A DNA stretch of 64,000 bases from assembly GCA_038230735.1 (NCBI GenBank), contig JBBRMR010000004.1, positions 1 through 64,000 of the forward strand, written 5' to 3'. Source of the stretch: Arcicella sp038230735 (lineage in GTDB: Bacteria > Bacteroidota > Bacteroidia > Cytophagales > Spirosomataceae). Position numbers and translations under genes: made by a program. The notes under the pieces were generated by a model. That model saw only the letters and a program-made list of their open reading frames with translations, was not told the DNA's origin and did no database searches. Of this stretch, positions 35,325-44,195 are shown piece after piece; position 1 is the first letter of the stretch, and each line of letters opens with the position of its first letter.

Positions 35325-35422
35325 TGTCATTGCGAGGTACGAAGCAATCTGTTCGATTGATGAAAAGAGTTTGAAATTCTTTGCCTGTAAGCTAAAAGAT
35401 TGCTTCGTACCTCGCAATGACA
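35325..35422. repeat. Paired inverted arms, GTCATTGCGAGG family
   Basis: Two perfectly complementary 26-bp arms (35325-35350, starting TGTCATTGCGAGGTACG, and 35397-35422) flank a 46-bp spacer, in the gap between two genes. I recall very similar GTCATTGCGAG...GAAGCAATC repeats in other bacterial phyla, which would imply horizontal spread; this is memory, not a search. Confidence 0.9.
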
Positions 35423-35476
35423 AAACCCACGGTCTTATTTTACGACTAAAAAATACTTACGACATAAGACTAAAAA

Positions 35477-36184
35477 TCATTCCCCAATCATTTCCCGAAA
35501 AGCCTTTTCCGTCTGAAAACCCACCGAACGCATCGTCATTTTGCCATTTTTATAAATCAAAAACGTTGGGATTTCGTCAATTTTGTATTCAGCAACTAAG
35601 GCTTTGTTGGCATCAGAATCCACTTTCTCGAAGGCTACTTTTCCTTTCATTTCTGCCGATAATTTATCAATGGTTGGCATCATTTTCAAACACGGTGCGC
35701 ACCACGAAGCGTAGAAGTCCAACACCACTATTTTATTGTCTTTCAATAACTTAGCCATGTATTCTTTGGATAAACCGTTGGTACTGTCCACTGGTTTTAC
35801 GCCCTCTACGGGTTTCATTTTAGAAGTCCATTTCAAATATCCACCGCCCATATTATAGACTTCGTTGAAACCGTTTTGCTTCAAAATCGTCATCGCTTCG
35901 CCGCTTCTTGCGCCCGAAAGACAATAGAGAAATACGGGTTTGCTTTTGTCCAAAGTCTGGATTTTAGTAACAAAATCAGCACTTTTATAATCAATATTTT
36001 GGGCTTTGGGTAAGTGTCCACCTCCGTATTCGCCCGGAGTACGTACATCCACGAGTTGGGCGGTTGGGGTTTCAGCATATTTCTTTTCAAAATCATCAAT
36101 TGACAATATTTGTGAGAAGCCAACGGTGTTATTTGCAAAATATAATGCTGCAAAAAATATGATTGAACGAATATTATTTTTCAT
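35477..36184 (-). CDS. Exported rhodanese-thioredoxin fusion protein
   Basis: A 235-residue protein with a signal peptide (MKNNIRSIIFFAALYFANNT). ATG 36184 was preferred to an upstream frame without a proper signal. Domain 1 (about 27-115) is a rhodanese with active-site loop YCLSGARSG (Cys near 89); domain 2 (about 125-235) is a thioredoxin with WCAPC (about 160) and the cis-Pro in EIPTF. The pair suggests periplasmic sulfur or thiol transfer, such as reduction of a persulfide or of haem-binding cysteines; this is inference. Confidence 0.9.
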   Translation of the reverse strand: MKNNIRSIIFFAALYFANNTVGFSQILSIDDFEKKYAETPTAQLVDVRTPGEYGGGHLPKAQNIDYKSADFVTKIQTLDKSKPVFLYCLSGARSGEAMTILKQNGFNEVYNMGGGYLKWTSKMKPVEGVKPVDSTNGLSKEYMAKLLKDNKIVVLDFYASWCAPCLKMMPTIDKLSAEMKGKVAFEKVDSDANKALVAEYKIDEIPTFLIYKNGKMTMRSVGFQTEKAFREMIGE

Positions 36185-36252
36185 TATGAAGGGATTAAAA
36201 TTATTAAACTGTGAAAATATTAGAAAAGTACAAACAATTTTAGAAAAACGAG

Positions 36253-36260
36253 TAAATTTG
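36253..36260 (+). promoter_or_regulatory. -7 promoter box of enolase
   Basis: TAAATTTG matches TAnnTTTG, giving a leader of about 80 bases before the enolase start. Confidence 0.55.
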
Positions 36261-36346
36261 TTATGAAATTTGAAGTCCAAAACTCAATTCATAAGCGGTT
36301 TAGACTCTTACCAAAGAACATAATCAAAAAACAAAATTTACGAAAA

Positions 36347-37624
36347 ATGAGTGCAATTCAACACGTACACGCAAGACAAATTTTGGATTCTCGTGGCAAT
36401 CCAACAATAGAAGTAGATATTCGTACCGAAGACGGTGCTTTTGGACGTGCCGCTGTGCCTTCGGGTGCTTCGACTGGTATCCATGAGGCAGTTGAATTGC
36501 GTGACGAAGACAAAAATGTTTATGGTGGTAAGGGTGTTTTGAAAGCCATTGAAAACGTAAATACTACAATTGCTCAAGAATTATGGGGTATGGAAGTTTC
36601 TGAACAAACCATGATTGACCGTATCATGATTGAGTTGGACGGAACACCAAACAAAGGTAAATTAGGAGCAAATGCTATTTTGGGCGTTTCTTTGGCAGTT
36701 GCCAAGGCAGCGGCTATGGAGTCTGGGCTTTCATTGTATCGTTATATTGGTGGGGTAAATGCTAATACTTTGCCAGTGCCAATGATGAATATTTTGAACG
36801 GTGGTTCTCATGCTGATAACTCAATCGACTTTCAAGAATTTATGGTTATGCCTGTGAAAGCTGAATCATTCTCGCACGCTTTGCGTATGGGTACTGAGGT
36901 TTTTCATGCTTTGAAAGGTGTATTGAAATCGAAAGGATATTCAACTAATGTAGGTGATGAAGGTGGTTTTGCACCAAACATCAAGTCTAACGAAGAGGCT
37001 ATCGAAATCGTTTTGCAATCAATTGAAAAAGCGGGTTTCAAGCCAGGTGAAGATATTTTCATTGCGATGGATGCGGCTGCTTCTGAATTTTATGACGAAA
37101 AAACGGGTCTTTATACCTTCAAAAAATCTGATGGTAAGCAATTGAACAATATGGAAATGGCGGCTTACTGGAAGACTTGGGCGGATAAATATCCAATCAT
37201 TTCTATCGAAGACGGTATGGCAGAAGACGATTGGGCGGGTTGGAAAGAGCAAACTCGTTTGTTGGGTAAGCAAATCCAATTAGTAGGTGATGATTTGTTT
37301 GTAACCAACGTAAAACGCTTACAAATGGGTATCGAACAAGGAATTGCCAATGCAGTTTTGGTGAAAGTAAACCAAATCGGTTCTTTGACAGAAACGATTG
37401 ACACTATCAACTTGGCGAAACGGAATTCATACAAAAACATTATGTCGCACCGTTCGGGCGAAACTGAGGATTCGACCATTGCAGACTTGGCGGTTGCATT
37501 GAACACAGGTCAAATCAAGACTGGTTCTGCTTCCCGTTCAGACCGTATGGCGAAATACAATCAATTACTTCGTATCGAAGAGGAATTAGGAGCAAACGCT
37601 TATTTTCCTGGTTTGAATATGTAA
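36347..37624 (+). CDS. eno: Enolase (phosphopyruvate hydratase)
   Basis: A 425-residue glycolytic enzyme. ATG 36347 starts the family's MSAIQHVHARQILDSRGNP; 28 upstream in-frame codons lie in the leader. Metal and catalytic motifs are intact: GASTGIHEAVELRD (about 40), NGGSHADNSIDFQEFMV (about 152), SIEDGMAEDDW (about 285), DDLFVTN (about 315) and the loop SHRSGETED (about 367). In many Bacteroidota eno is followed directly by ftsB/divIC; here two accessory genes lie between them. Confidence 0.97.
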   Translation: MSAIQHVHARQILDSRGNPTIEVDIRTEDGAFGRAAVPSGASTGIHEAVELRDEDKNVYGGKGVLKAIENVNTTIAQELWGMEVSEQTMIDRIMIELDGTPNKGKLGANAILGVSLAVAKAAAMESGLSLYRYIGGVNANTLPVPMMNILNGGSHADNSIDFQEFMVMPVKAESFSHALRMGTEVFHALKGVLKSKGYSTNVGDEGGFAPNIKSNEEAIEIVLQSIEKAGFKPGEDIFIAMDAAASEFYDEKTGLYTFKKSDGKQLNNMEMAAYWKTWADKYPIISIEDGMAEDDWAGWKEQTRLLGKQIQLVGDDLFVTNVKRLQMGIEQGIANAVLVKVNQIGSLTETIDTINLAKRNSYKNIMSHRSGETEDSTIADLAVALNTGQIKTGSASRSDRMAKYNQLLRIEEELGANAYFPGLNM

Positions 37625-37647
37625 GAATTAAATTGATGAAATATAAT

Positions 37648-37684
37648 AAATGTCTCATGGATTGTTCTGTGGGGCATTTTTTTG
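37648..37684 (+). terminator. Terminator of enolase
   Basis: AAATGTCTCA pairs with TGGGGCATTT (with G-U pairs) around a 12-base loop and is followed by seven T. Confidence 0.75.
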
Positions 37685-37685
37685 T

Positions 37686-37714
37686 TTTAGGTAAAAGATT
37701 TATATTTACCTAAA
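37686..37714. promoter_or_regulatory. Palindromic operator over the HNH gene promoter
   Basis: A perfect inverted repeat TTTAGGTAAA-N9-TTTACCTAAA. Its right half overlaps TATATTTA (37701-37708), a near match to the -7 box, 21 bp before the HNH start codon. This is the arrangement of a dimeric repressor site. Confidence 0.55.
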
Positions 37715-37728
37715 CTTAAATAAATCAG

Positions 37729-38322
37729 ATGGGAATCGTTTGCACAAAGCATAATTGTAAATCAGAAAATGTTGAATACTGTACATTTAATTTCTATCAT
37801 AATTGTACTTGTTTAGAGTGTGGTAATCATTTTTTAATTCGTTATCGTCCACAAGAAGGATGTTGCGATGATTCACTTTTTGTGGATGTCATACATACTT
37901 TTCCCAACGATAGAAACGTCATTTACGAACAGTGTACTCATTGTGGTTGGACCAATAAGAATAAACCAAAAAAGATAATCAATGCTGAAATAAGAGGCTG
38001 TTATCAAAAGGAATATGATGATGAATGGTATGAAAGAAGAAATCAAGAGTATAATTGGTTTAATAATAGTGCTGAACCTCAAACCAATTTTTGGGTTAAA
38101 TATAATGTTTATTTAGCCTCAAATGAGTGGAAAAATATCCGAATAAAAATCTTTGAACGAGATTCAAATTTATGTCAGATATGTAAAATAAAACCAGCCG
38201 AGCAAGTTCATCACACAACCTATAAAAATGTTTTTAAAGAAAAGTTAGAGGATTTAATTGCAGTTTGTACTGAATGTCATGAAAAACACCATAAAGAATC
38301 AAAACTTCCTAAAAAAGTGTAA
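37729..38322 (+). CDS. HNH endonuclease domain protein with N-terminal zinc ribbons
   Basis: A 197-residue protein. Residues 1-85 contain several Cys pairs (CTKHNC, CTCLEC, CCDD, CTHC) that suggest two zinc ribbons. The C-terminal HNH domain reads CQICKIKPAEQVHHTTY (about 148-164), with CTEC and the final HEKHH (about 185-190) completing the metal and catalytic His sites. HNH genes of this size occur in phages and defence islands. It lies between enolase and ftsB, so it looks inserted. The target is unknown. Confidence 0.85.
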   Translation: MGIVCTKHNCKSENVEYCTFNFYHNCTCLECGNHFLIRYRPQEGCCDDSLFVDVIHTFPNDRNVIYEQCTHCGWTNKNKPKKIINAEIRGCYQKEYDDEWYERRNQEYNWFNNSAEPQTNFWVKYNVYLASNEWKNIRIKIFERDSNLCQICKIKPAEQVHHTTYKNVFKEKLEDLIAVCTECHEKHHKESKLPKKV

Positions 38323-38345
38323 CGTTAAACAAATAATAATTCCCC

Positions 38346-38353
38346 TATATTTG
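38346..38353 (+). promoter_or_regulatory. -7 promoter box of the 73-residue gene
   Basis: TATATTTG matches TAnnTTTG exactly, 18 bp before the start codon at 38372. Confidence 0.55.
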
Positions 38354-38371
38354 TATCAAAAATAATCAACA

Positions 38372-38593
38372 ATGACACAAACTACATATCAAAAAAATCA
38401 GCAAAATATCATTCCTCTTTTGCAAAAGGGAAAGACCAATAGCTATCGCCCCGAAGATATAAAACGTTGGGGGATAGAGCATTTCATGGATACTGTATGT
38501 GCCAAAGAAGATATTGTAATTACTTCGTTGGGTTTTACGGTTGAGGAAAATGAGAGAATGGAAGAAATATTGAAGACTGAATATCACCAATAG
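38372..38593 (+). CDS. Hypothetical protein, 73 residues
   Basis: A small charged protein starting MTQTTYQKNQQNIIPLLQKG, with no membrane segment. The IKRWGIEHFMDTVCAK part may form an amphipathic helix. I do not recognise it. It has its own promoter and lies between the HNH gene and ftsB; with HNH it interrupts the usual eno-ftsB neighbourhood. Confidence 0.6.
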   Translation: MTQTTYQKNQQNIIPLLQKGKTNSYRPEDIKRWGIEHFMDTVCAKEDIVITSLGFTVEENERMEEILKTEYHQ

Positions 38594-38630
38594 AAACGAA
38601 TGAAAACCACATTAATTTATCCGTAAAATC

Positions 38631-38939
38631 ATGAAAACCCTCCTCCTCCAAAAATACCGTTTTTTCACGCTCACTGCGGCGGGCTTAATCGTCTGGATGT
38701 TGTTTTTTGATGTCAATGATGTCTTTACTCAAATCAAAATGTACCGTGAATTGGCACGTTTGGGCGATGAAAAGAAATATTATGTTCAAAAACTTCGAGA
38801 AGTGGAAACCGAACGTATGGAAGTAATGGGCAACAAAAAATTAATCGAAAAATTTGCCCGTGAAAAGTATCTTATGAAAAGACCAAATGAAGAAATCTTT
38901 GTGATTGTAGATGAAGACAATCAGCCGATTGAAAAATAA
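38631..38939 (+). CDS. ftsB: Septum formation initiator, FtsB/DivIC family
   Basis: A 102-residue bitopic membrane protein: short cytoplasmic N-terminus, one transmembrane helix (about 11-28, FFTLTAAGLIVWMLFFDV), a coiled coil (about 35-65) and the conserved EKFAREKYLMKRPNEEIFVI segment (about 75-94) typical of FtsB/DivIC. It acts in the divisome with FtsL and FtsQ. Confidence 0.9.
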   Translation: MKTLLLQKYRFFTLTAAGLIVWMLFFDVNDVFTQIKMYRELARLGDEKKYYVQKLREVETERMEVMGNKKLIEKFAREKYLMKRPNEEIFVIVDEDNQPIEK

Positions 38940-38974
38940 TATTTTCATCTATTTTCCTGTCTCTCTTCCTCCCT

Positions 38975-40249
38975 TTACTCTTTTTCCTGCAAAATACACC
39001 AATGCTTCCAAAACGAAGGATAAGATTTTACTACTACATCGGGTTCTTCGATGGTGATGTCCATTAATAATGATAATGGAGCAAAAGCCATTGCAATTCT
39101 ATGGTCATCATAAGTATAAATTGAAATTGGATTGGCGGGTTTTTCGGGGTTGGGTGTCAATAGATATTTATGATTTTTTTCTGTTTCTACCAAGGTTGTT
39201 CCAAACTTTGCCAACTCCATTTGTAGGGCAAAAATGCGGTCAGTTTCCTTTACTTTCAAAGACTCAATTCCCGTCAAAGTCAAGGGCACATTTTTTGCCG
39301 AAGCTATTACACAAACCGTCTGTGCAAGGTCAGGGCAGTTGGTGAAATCCCATTCCAAAGCGGCTTCTGCGAGTATTTTTGTGAGTTTAAAACCACGTCC
39401 AGTATATTCTGATTTTACGCCTAAGTGGCTCATTATCTGCGTAATAACTGAATCGCCTTGCAATGAATTTTCTTTCAAACCCAATAATTCTAATTCAGCA
39501 TCTTCATGTTCGGAAAGTGCCACTGCCGAGAACCAATAACTCGCCCCCGACCAATCAGATTCGATAGCGTAGGGGATGGGTTTGTATTTTTGAGAAGCAA
39601 CGGTAATCGTCATATTTTCCCAATCTCTGTGCACATTTACGCCAAACGCTTCCATCTGTTTCAACGTCATTTCGATGTATGGTTTTGAACCCAATTCGCC
39701 CGTAATTTCCAAGACCAAACCCGTGGGTAGGAGAGGGGCAATCATCAACAATGCCGAAATATATTGCGAAGAAACATCACCCCGAATTTGGAGGTGATTA
39801 TTACCCGAAAAATGAAAATCATTGAGTTGTAATGGTGGATAGCCTTCTTGATTAACATACTGAATATCAGCCCCTAACGAACGCAAAGCATCCACCAAAA
39901 TCCCAATTGGGCGTTCACACATACGAGGCGTACCCGTCATGGTTTTGTGCTGTCCCGTGGCGGAGTGCCGCCCAATAGCGAAGTATGCCGTCAAAAATCG
40001 CATCGTTGTCCCAGCATCAATCACATCGGCAATGGCATCATTGGAAGCCAAAAGTCGCATCATCGTTTGGGTATCACGGGCTTCGGCAAGGTTGGAGAGA
40101 TTATCTTTTCCTCCCGCTAAGGCGTTGATAATCAAGGCTCTATTGGATTCTGACTTAGAAGAAGGTAAAGGAATTTCCGTGTGGAAAGACTGCTTAATTT
40201 TTGGGAGGAATATTGTTTTCAAGAGAATATTTGGTAAATTTCTCCACAA
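38975..40249 (-). CDS. aroA: 3-phosphoshikimate 1-carboxyvinyltransferase (EPSP synthase)
   Basis: A 424-residue enzyme of the shikimate pathway. Motifs: PSSKSESNRALI (about 29), DAGTTMRFLTAYFA (about 78), TGTPRMCERPI (about 104), SSQYISALLM (about 158), LGSKPYIEMTL (about 185) and KVKETDRI (about 333) with the C-terminal YDDHRIAMAFA (about 383). The first 18 residues are an extension relative to other AroA; no later Met gives a full domain, so ATG 40249 is kept. Confidence 0.95.
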   Translation of the reverse strand: MWRNLPNILLKTIFLPKIKQSFHTEIPLPSSKSESNRALIINALAGGKDNLSNLAEARDTQTMMRLLASNDAIADVIDAGTTMRFLTAYFAIGRHSATGQHKTMTGTPRMCERPIGILVDALRSLGADIQYVNQEGYPPLQLNDFHFSGNNHLQIRGDVSSQYISALLMIAPLLPTGLVLEITGELGSKPYIEMTLKQMEAFGVNVHRDWENMTITVASQKYKPIPYAIESDWSGASYWFSAVALSEHEDAELELLGLKENSLQGDSVITQIMSHLGVKSEYTGRGFKLTKILAEAALEWDFTNCPDLAQTVCVIASAKNVPLTLTGIESLKVKETDRIFALQMELAKFGTTLVETEKNHKYLLTPNPEKPANPISIYTYDDHRIAMAFAPLSLLMDITIEEPDVVVKSYPSFWKHWCILQEKE

Positions 40250-40304
40250 ATTTAATTAAAAGATGTTTGTAACAAGAATTTGATAAGCTGTTTAAATTAT
40301 TTTA

Positions 40305-40943
40305 TTAGAGGATAACCCATAATTTTAAAACTTGAATAAACCCCATGCTTATGAATGTCCAACCAATAATTTGTTCAAAACGATTTTGATTGAAGGTTTT
40401 GAAAACCTGTTCACGTTTTACGGATGCCATACGTGCATATACATAATTGAGAGCAAATGCTCCTGAGCTTGTACCTAACACAAACCAGATTTTATCAGAT
40501 AACTCACTGATTTTCAGATATTCATAGTTTTGATAATGTACTAAAATTACAATCCAAAAAGGCAAAAGTTGGGGATTAAAAAGAGAAAGAAAGAAGCCTT
40601 TTGAGATGGTTTGCCACTTTTCTAAAGAGATTTCTTCAAAAGCGTAATCGTTAATATCATTATTTTTCTTTTTTTGTGTCAATTCCAAATAGCCCATTAT
40701 TAGCAAAATTGGTACAACCGCCCACTTCATGATTTGAAAAATCAATGGATATTTTTCAAAAATCATGACTCCTTCAACTGCCAAATATCCATAAATTATT
40801 TCTGGAATAATTCCTCCTAAAGCCATTAAAAGTCCCAAAGCGAGATTTTTGCGAACGGTAATTTGAATGACTGAAAGATTCAAAGGACCTGGATGGATAG
40901 AGCCTAATAAGCTGATAGTGAATGTGATAAGGAATATTAGCAT
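40305..40943 (-). CDS. LysE family translocator
   Basis: A 212-residue membrane protein with about six helices. The N-terminal SIHPGPLNLSVIQITVRKNL (about 16-35) matches the LysE/RhtB exporter signature (xPGPxxl), and a second hydrophobic repeat follows. Such proteins export amino acids or related metabolites; the substrate is unknown. Confidence 0.82.
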   Translation of the reverse strand: MLIFLITFTISLLGSIHPGPLNLSVIQITVRKNLALGLLMALGGIIPEIIYGYLAVEGVMIFEKYPLIFQIMKWAVVPILLIMGYLELTQKKKNNDINDYAFEEISLEKWQTISKGFFLSLFNPQLLPFWIVILVHYQNYEYLKISELSDKIWFVLGTSSGAFALNYVYARMASVKREQVFKTFNQNRFEQIIGWTFISMGFIQVLKLWVIL

Positions 40944-40946
40944 ACT

Positions 40947-41140
40947 TATGGTAAACGGCTTACGGTCAAAGGTGAACGGTTGGAGTTCAATTTTATACGA
41001 AATTATCTATAATTTGTAATTATTGGATGTCGTTTGTATGACAATAATCCAAAAATTAAGTGATTCAGAAAACAAATCAATAACTTTGTACTGAAAATTA
41101 TTCACCGATAAAACCCGTTCACCCTTGACAGTGAACCATA
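40947..41140. repeat. Paired inverted arms, GTTCACC family (long spacer)
   Basis: Arm 1 (40947-40979, TATGGTAAACGGCTTACGG...) and arm 2 (41115-41140) are approximate reverse complements (TATGGT...GTCAA.GGTGAACGG shared), with a 135-bp spacer. Extra ACCGATAAA words (41104-41112 and 41142-41150) lie near the start codon of the siroheme gene. Arm 1 lies 3 bp before the LysE gene's start. Confidence 0.75.
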
Positions 41141-41149
41141 TACCGATAA

Positions 41150-41740
41150 ATGAGCAATCGTCTTTTTCCCGTTTTTTTGAAGTTAGAAGAACTAAATGTG
41201 CTGCTTGTTGGTGGCGGCAATGTGGGCTTAGAAAAACTCTCTGCCATGTTGAATAATAGTCCCGAAACTAAGGTGACGATGGTGGCGGATATGTTCAGAG
41301 AGGAGTTGATTGAATACGTAAAAAATTATCCAAAAGTTATATTGATTGAACGAAAATTTGATTTTAATGACTTGAACGACAGGGATTTAGTGATTTTAGC
41401 AACCGATAATCCAGACCTTCACGCCAGTATCAAAAGAGTAACTGCCGAGCGTCATATTCTCTGCAATGTGGCAGATACGCCAGATTTATGCGATTTTTAC
41501 TTAGGCTCAATTGTTCAGAAAGGAGACTTGAAAATTGGTATCTCGACTAACGGAAAATCTCCCACCATGGCAAAACGTATGCGGGAGTTTTTGGATGATA
41601 TTATTCCTGAAGACGTACAGCAATTGTTAGTAAACCTTCGTGAAATCAGAAAATCTATCAAAGGAGATTTTCAAGAGAAAATTCGGATTATGAATGAGGT
41701 TACGGAGGGGATGATTACTTCAAAACCTGATAAACAATAA
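41150..41740 (+). CDS. Precorrin-2 dehydrogenase / sirohydrochlorin ferrochelatase (CysG N-terminal type)
   Basis: A 196-residue NAD-binding enzyme of siroheme synthesis. The Rossmann loop VLLVGGGNVGLEK (about 18) is followed by LVILATDNPDLH (about 83) and CNVADTPDLCDFYLGS (about 104); then the GISTNGKSPTMAKRMRE segment (about 128). It corresponds to the N-terminal part of CysG or to Met8/SirC, without the methyltransferase domain. Siroheme serves sulfite or nitrite reductase. Its 3' end overlaps feoB by 26 bp. Confidence 0.93.
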   Translation: MSNRLFPVFLKLEELNVLLVGGGNVGLEKLSAMLNNSPETKVTMVADMFREELIEYVKNYPKVILIERKFDFNDLNDRDLVILATDNPDLHASIKRVTAERHILCNVADTPDLCDFYLGSIVQKGDLKIGISTNGKSPTMAKRMREFLDDIIPEDVQQLLVNLREIRKSIKGDFQEKIRIMNEVTEGMITSKPDKQ

Positions 41741-43835
41741 AGGCAGAAATGTATGCCAAAGCCGTCATATAAACAAACTGAATGGTTGGATATTTCCAAG
41801 ATTTGGTTTCTCGATAAGTTGTTGCCAACGTACTCATACATTGCATGGCGAAGGCGTAAAAAATCAAGAGTGAAAAACCCAAAGCGGCATCGTACATGGG
41901 CTTGCCTGTTGCTGGATTAATCTCCTCTCGCATACGATTCATGATGGTTTTATTTTCCATTCCAGCCTCTCCGCCCAAACTATAAATGGTGGACATTGTG
42001 CCTACAAAAACCTCTCTTGCGGCGAAGGAAGTTAATAAAGCAATCCCGATTTTCCAGTCGTAACCCAAAGGTTTTATCACGGGTTCAAAAGTCTTCCCGA
42101 ATACGCCTGCATAAGAATTTTCCAATTTTTGAGCCGCAATTTTGTTCTCTAAATTCGTACCTGATAATGTTGGATTTTCAGTTTTTGCCTTTACCTCAGC
42201 CCGTTCCATCGCATCGCCAGGACCATAACTTGCCAATACCCAAAGCACAATTGAAACCGCTACGATAATTTTTCCCGCTTCAAAAACAAAGGCTTTCGTG
42301 GAGTTCCCGATGGTTAGAGCAATGTGTGAAAATCTGGGGGATTTATAGGAAGGCAGTTCCATAATAAAATAGCTTCTTTCCTTCACTTTGAGCAATATTT
42401 TCATGACCCAAGCGGCAAAAAGGGCTACGAAAAACCCTAATAAATACATGGCAAAAAGAGCAACTCCTTGCAGATTGAAGACTCCGAAAAGCGTACTTTT
42501 TTCAGGAACAACTAAGGCAATCAAAACGGTATAAATGGGCAAACGAGCCGAACAGGACATTAATGGTGTTACCATAATGGTTATCAAGCGGTCTTTCCAC
42601 GAGCCGATACTGCGGGTACTCATGATGGCAGGAACGGCACAGGCAATGCCCGAAATGAGAGGGACAACTGACTTACCATTCAGCCCAAATCTTCGCATCA
42701 ATTTATCCATAATAAACATCACTCTGGACATATAACCCGTTTCTTCCAATAATGAAATAAACAAGAATAAAAACGCTATTTGGGGAATAAAAATTAGTAC
42801 GCCACCGATGCCTGCAATGAGTCCATCGGTCAATAAATCGGTCAATTTGGTGGGTGGGAGATTTGTTTTTAGAAACTCATTTAAGGATGCCACACCTCCG
42901 TCAATTAAATCCATTGGGTAGGTTGCCCATGTGAAAATGGCTTGGAAAACGATAAAAAGGATGCCTAAGAAAATGGAATATCCCCAAAAACGGTGGAGAA
43001 AAATTTTGTCCAAACGGTCAGTCCATGAGTTGATGGGTTCTTCTTCAACGGGCATTTCATGCAAACAATTATCAACAATTTCATTCAGCTGCGAATATCT
43101 CGCCATCGTCTCTTTCGACTGTGAATTTTGCGTATTCCAACCATATTTTTCCTGAATTTCATCAAATCCAATTCTTTGTTTTTCATCAAATTGAATCAAA
43201 TTATCATGTTCCGAAAGCCACAAAAGGGCATGATAATCATCGGTTTCTCCGTATTTTATTTTAATTTCCTCAACCATTTCAGTGGAGTAATCCATTGGTA
43301 ATGAGTCATTTGAATTGTAACCACTTTCCAAAGTTTTGTTTACAGACAAACGCAAGCCGTTTAGTCCAATACCTTTTTTTGCGTTCACTTCAGCAACTTC
43401 AACGTTGAGTTCACGGGCGAGTTTTACGGAGTTAATCACGATGCCTTGATTCTCGGCAACGTCAATCATATTCAAGGCTAAAACGGTTGGAATTCCCAAA
43501 TCTCGGACCTGGCTAAAAAGTAAAAGATTGCGTTTGAGATTGGAGGCATCGGCAACAACAATTGCCAGATCGGGATAGTCGGGGTGTTGAGGATTGGCTA
43601 AAATATTGATAACGATCTGTTCATCTACGGATTTTGGGTAAATGCTGTAAATGCCAGGCAAATCTAAGATTTCGGCATCATCGCCCTTCTCCAATTTCCA
43701 CTTACCAATGAGCATATCCATCGTTACGCCAGGGAAATTGCCCGTTTTCTGTCTTAAACCCGTCAGCGAATTAAACAGTGATGATTTCCCTGCATTTGGA
43801 TTGCCGATGAGGGCTATTTTAGGTGATTTTTTCAA
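41715..43835 (-). CDS. feoB: Ferrous iron transport protein B
   Basis: A 706-residue inner-membrane Fe(II) transporter. N-terminal G domain: G1 GNPNAGKSS (about 11), G3 DLPG (about 58), G4 NMID (about 120); then the helical spacer and about eight transmembrane segments with the Gate motifs SGIACAVPAIMSTR (about 392) and PLMSCSARLPIY (about 425). feoA lies upstream on the same strand, separated by 92 bp that hold a single repeat arm. Confidence 0.96.
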   Translation of the reverse strand: MKKSPKIALIGNPNAGKSSLFNSLTGLRQKTGNFPGVTMDMLIGKWKLEKGDDAEILDLPGIYSIYPKSVDEQIVINILANPQHPDYPDLAIVVADASNLKRNLLLFSQVRDLGIPTVLALNMIDVAENQGIVINSVKLARELNVEVAEVNAKKGIGLNGLRLSVNKTLESGYNSNDSLPMDYSTEMVEEIKIKYGETDDYHALLWLSEHDNLIQFDEKQRIGFDEIQEKYGWNTQNSQSKETMARYSQLNEIVDNCLHEMPVEEEPINSWTDRLDKIFLHRFWGYSIFLGILFIVFQAIFTWATYPMDLIDGGVASLNEFLKTNLPPTKLTDLLTDGLIAGIGGVLIFIPQIAFLFLFISLLEETGYMSRVMFIMDKLMRRFGLNGKSVVPLISGIACAVPAIMSTRSIGSWKDRLITIMVTPLMSCSARLPIYTVLIALVVPEKSTLFGVFNLQGVALFAMYLLGFFVALFAAWVMKILLKVKERSYFIMELPSYKSPRFSHIALTIGNSTKAFVFEAGKIIVAVSIVLWVLASYGPGDAMERAEVKAKTENPTLSGTNLENKIAAQKLENSYAGVFGKTFEPVIKPLGYDWKIGIALLTSFAAREVFVGTMSTIYSLGGEAGMENKTIMNRMREEINPATGKPMYDAALGFSLLIFYAFAMQCMSTLATTYRETKSWKYPTIQFVYMTALAYISAFIVYQVLK

Positions 43836-43901
43836 GGATGATTGTTTTATGGTCTTTATTTAGAAGCTTCAATAGCTAAATAATTTCATGCTAAAAATGA
43901 T

Positions 43902-43927
43902 TGCCGAAAGCTGACAGCCGAAAGCCC
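43902..43927. repeat. Single arm of the GCCGAAAGC family
   Basis: TGCCGAAAGCTGACAGCCG... matches the arms at 18676-18710 and 21310-21340. It begins exactly where the feoA stop codon ends. No partner arm was found in the 92-bp gap. Confidence 0.7.
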
Positions 43928-44146
43928 TTACGCAACTATTATCGTTGCCGCTTCCTCCTTACGCATAGACAGCACATAACCCGAAACCTTTACCGCAATT
44001 GGGTCGCCGAAGGGTGCAATGTGCATCATGGTTACTTGTGTGCCAGGCAAACAGCCCATTTCTAATAATTTTAGAGAAAGTCCCTCATCGGTAAAATTAA
44101 CGATGATTCCTCGTTCTCCTATTTTCAAATCTGCGATGGTTTTCAA
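43928..44146 (-). CDS. feoA: Ferrous iron transport protein A
   Basis: A 72-residue SH3-like protein that supports FeoB. LKIGERGIIVNFTD (about 6) and EMGCLPGTQVTMMHIAPFGDPIAVK (about 29-53; family hallmark GxxPG and the last strand) are present. Cytoplasmic. A repeat arm directly follows the stop codon; a second repeat element lies directly upstream of its start. Confidence 0.93.
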   Translation of the reverse strand: MKTIADLKIGERGIIVNFTDEGLSLKLLEMGCLPGTQVTMMHIAPFGDPIAVKVSGYVLSMRKEEAATIIVA

Positions 44147-44149
44147 ATT

Positions 44150-44195
44150 CAGTTATCAGTAAATAGTTATCAGTAAACATTGCTGATAACTAAAA
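44150..44195. repeat. TTATCAGT-family element (second copy)
   Basis: Arm 1 (44150-44178) repeats AGTTATCAGTAA; arm 2 (44181-44195, TGCTGATAACTAAA) is a short partial complement. It starts 3 bp before the feoA start codon. Confidence 0.72.

Noticed and set aside
43835..43928. Full paired element between feoA and feoB
   Set aside because: Only one convincing arm is present; no complementary partner could be found in the gap.
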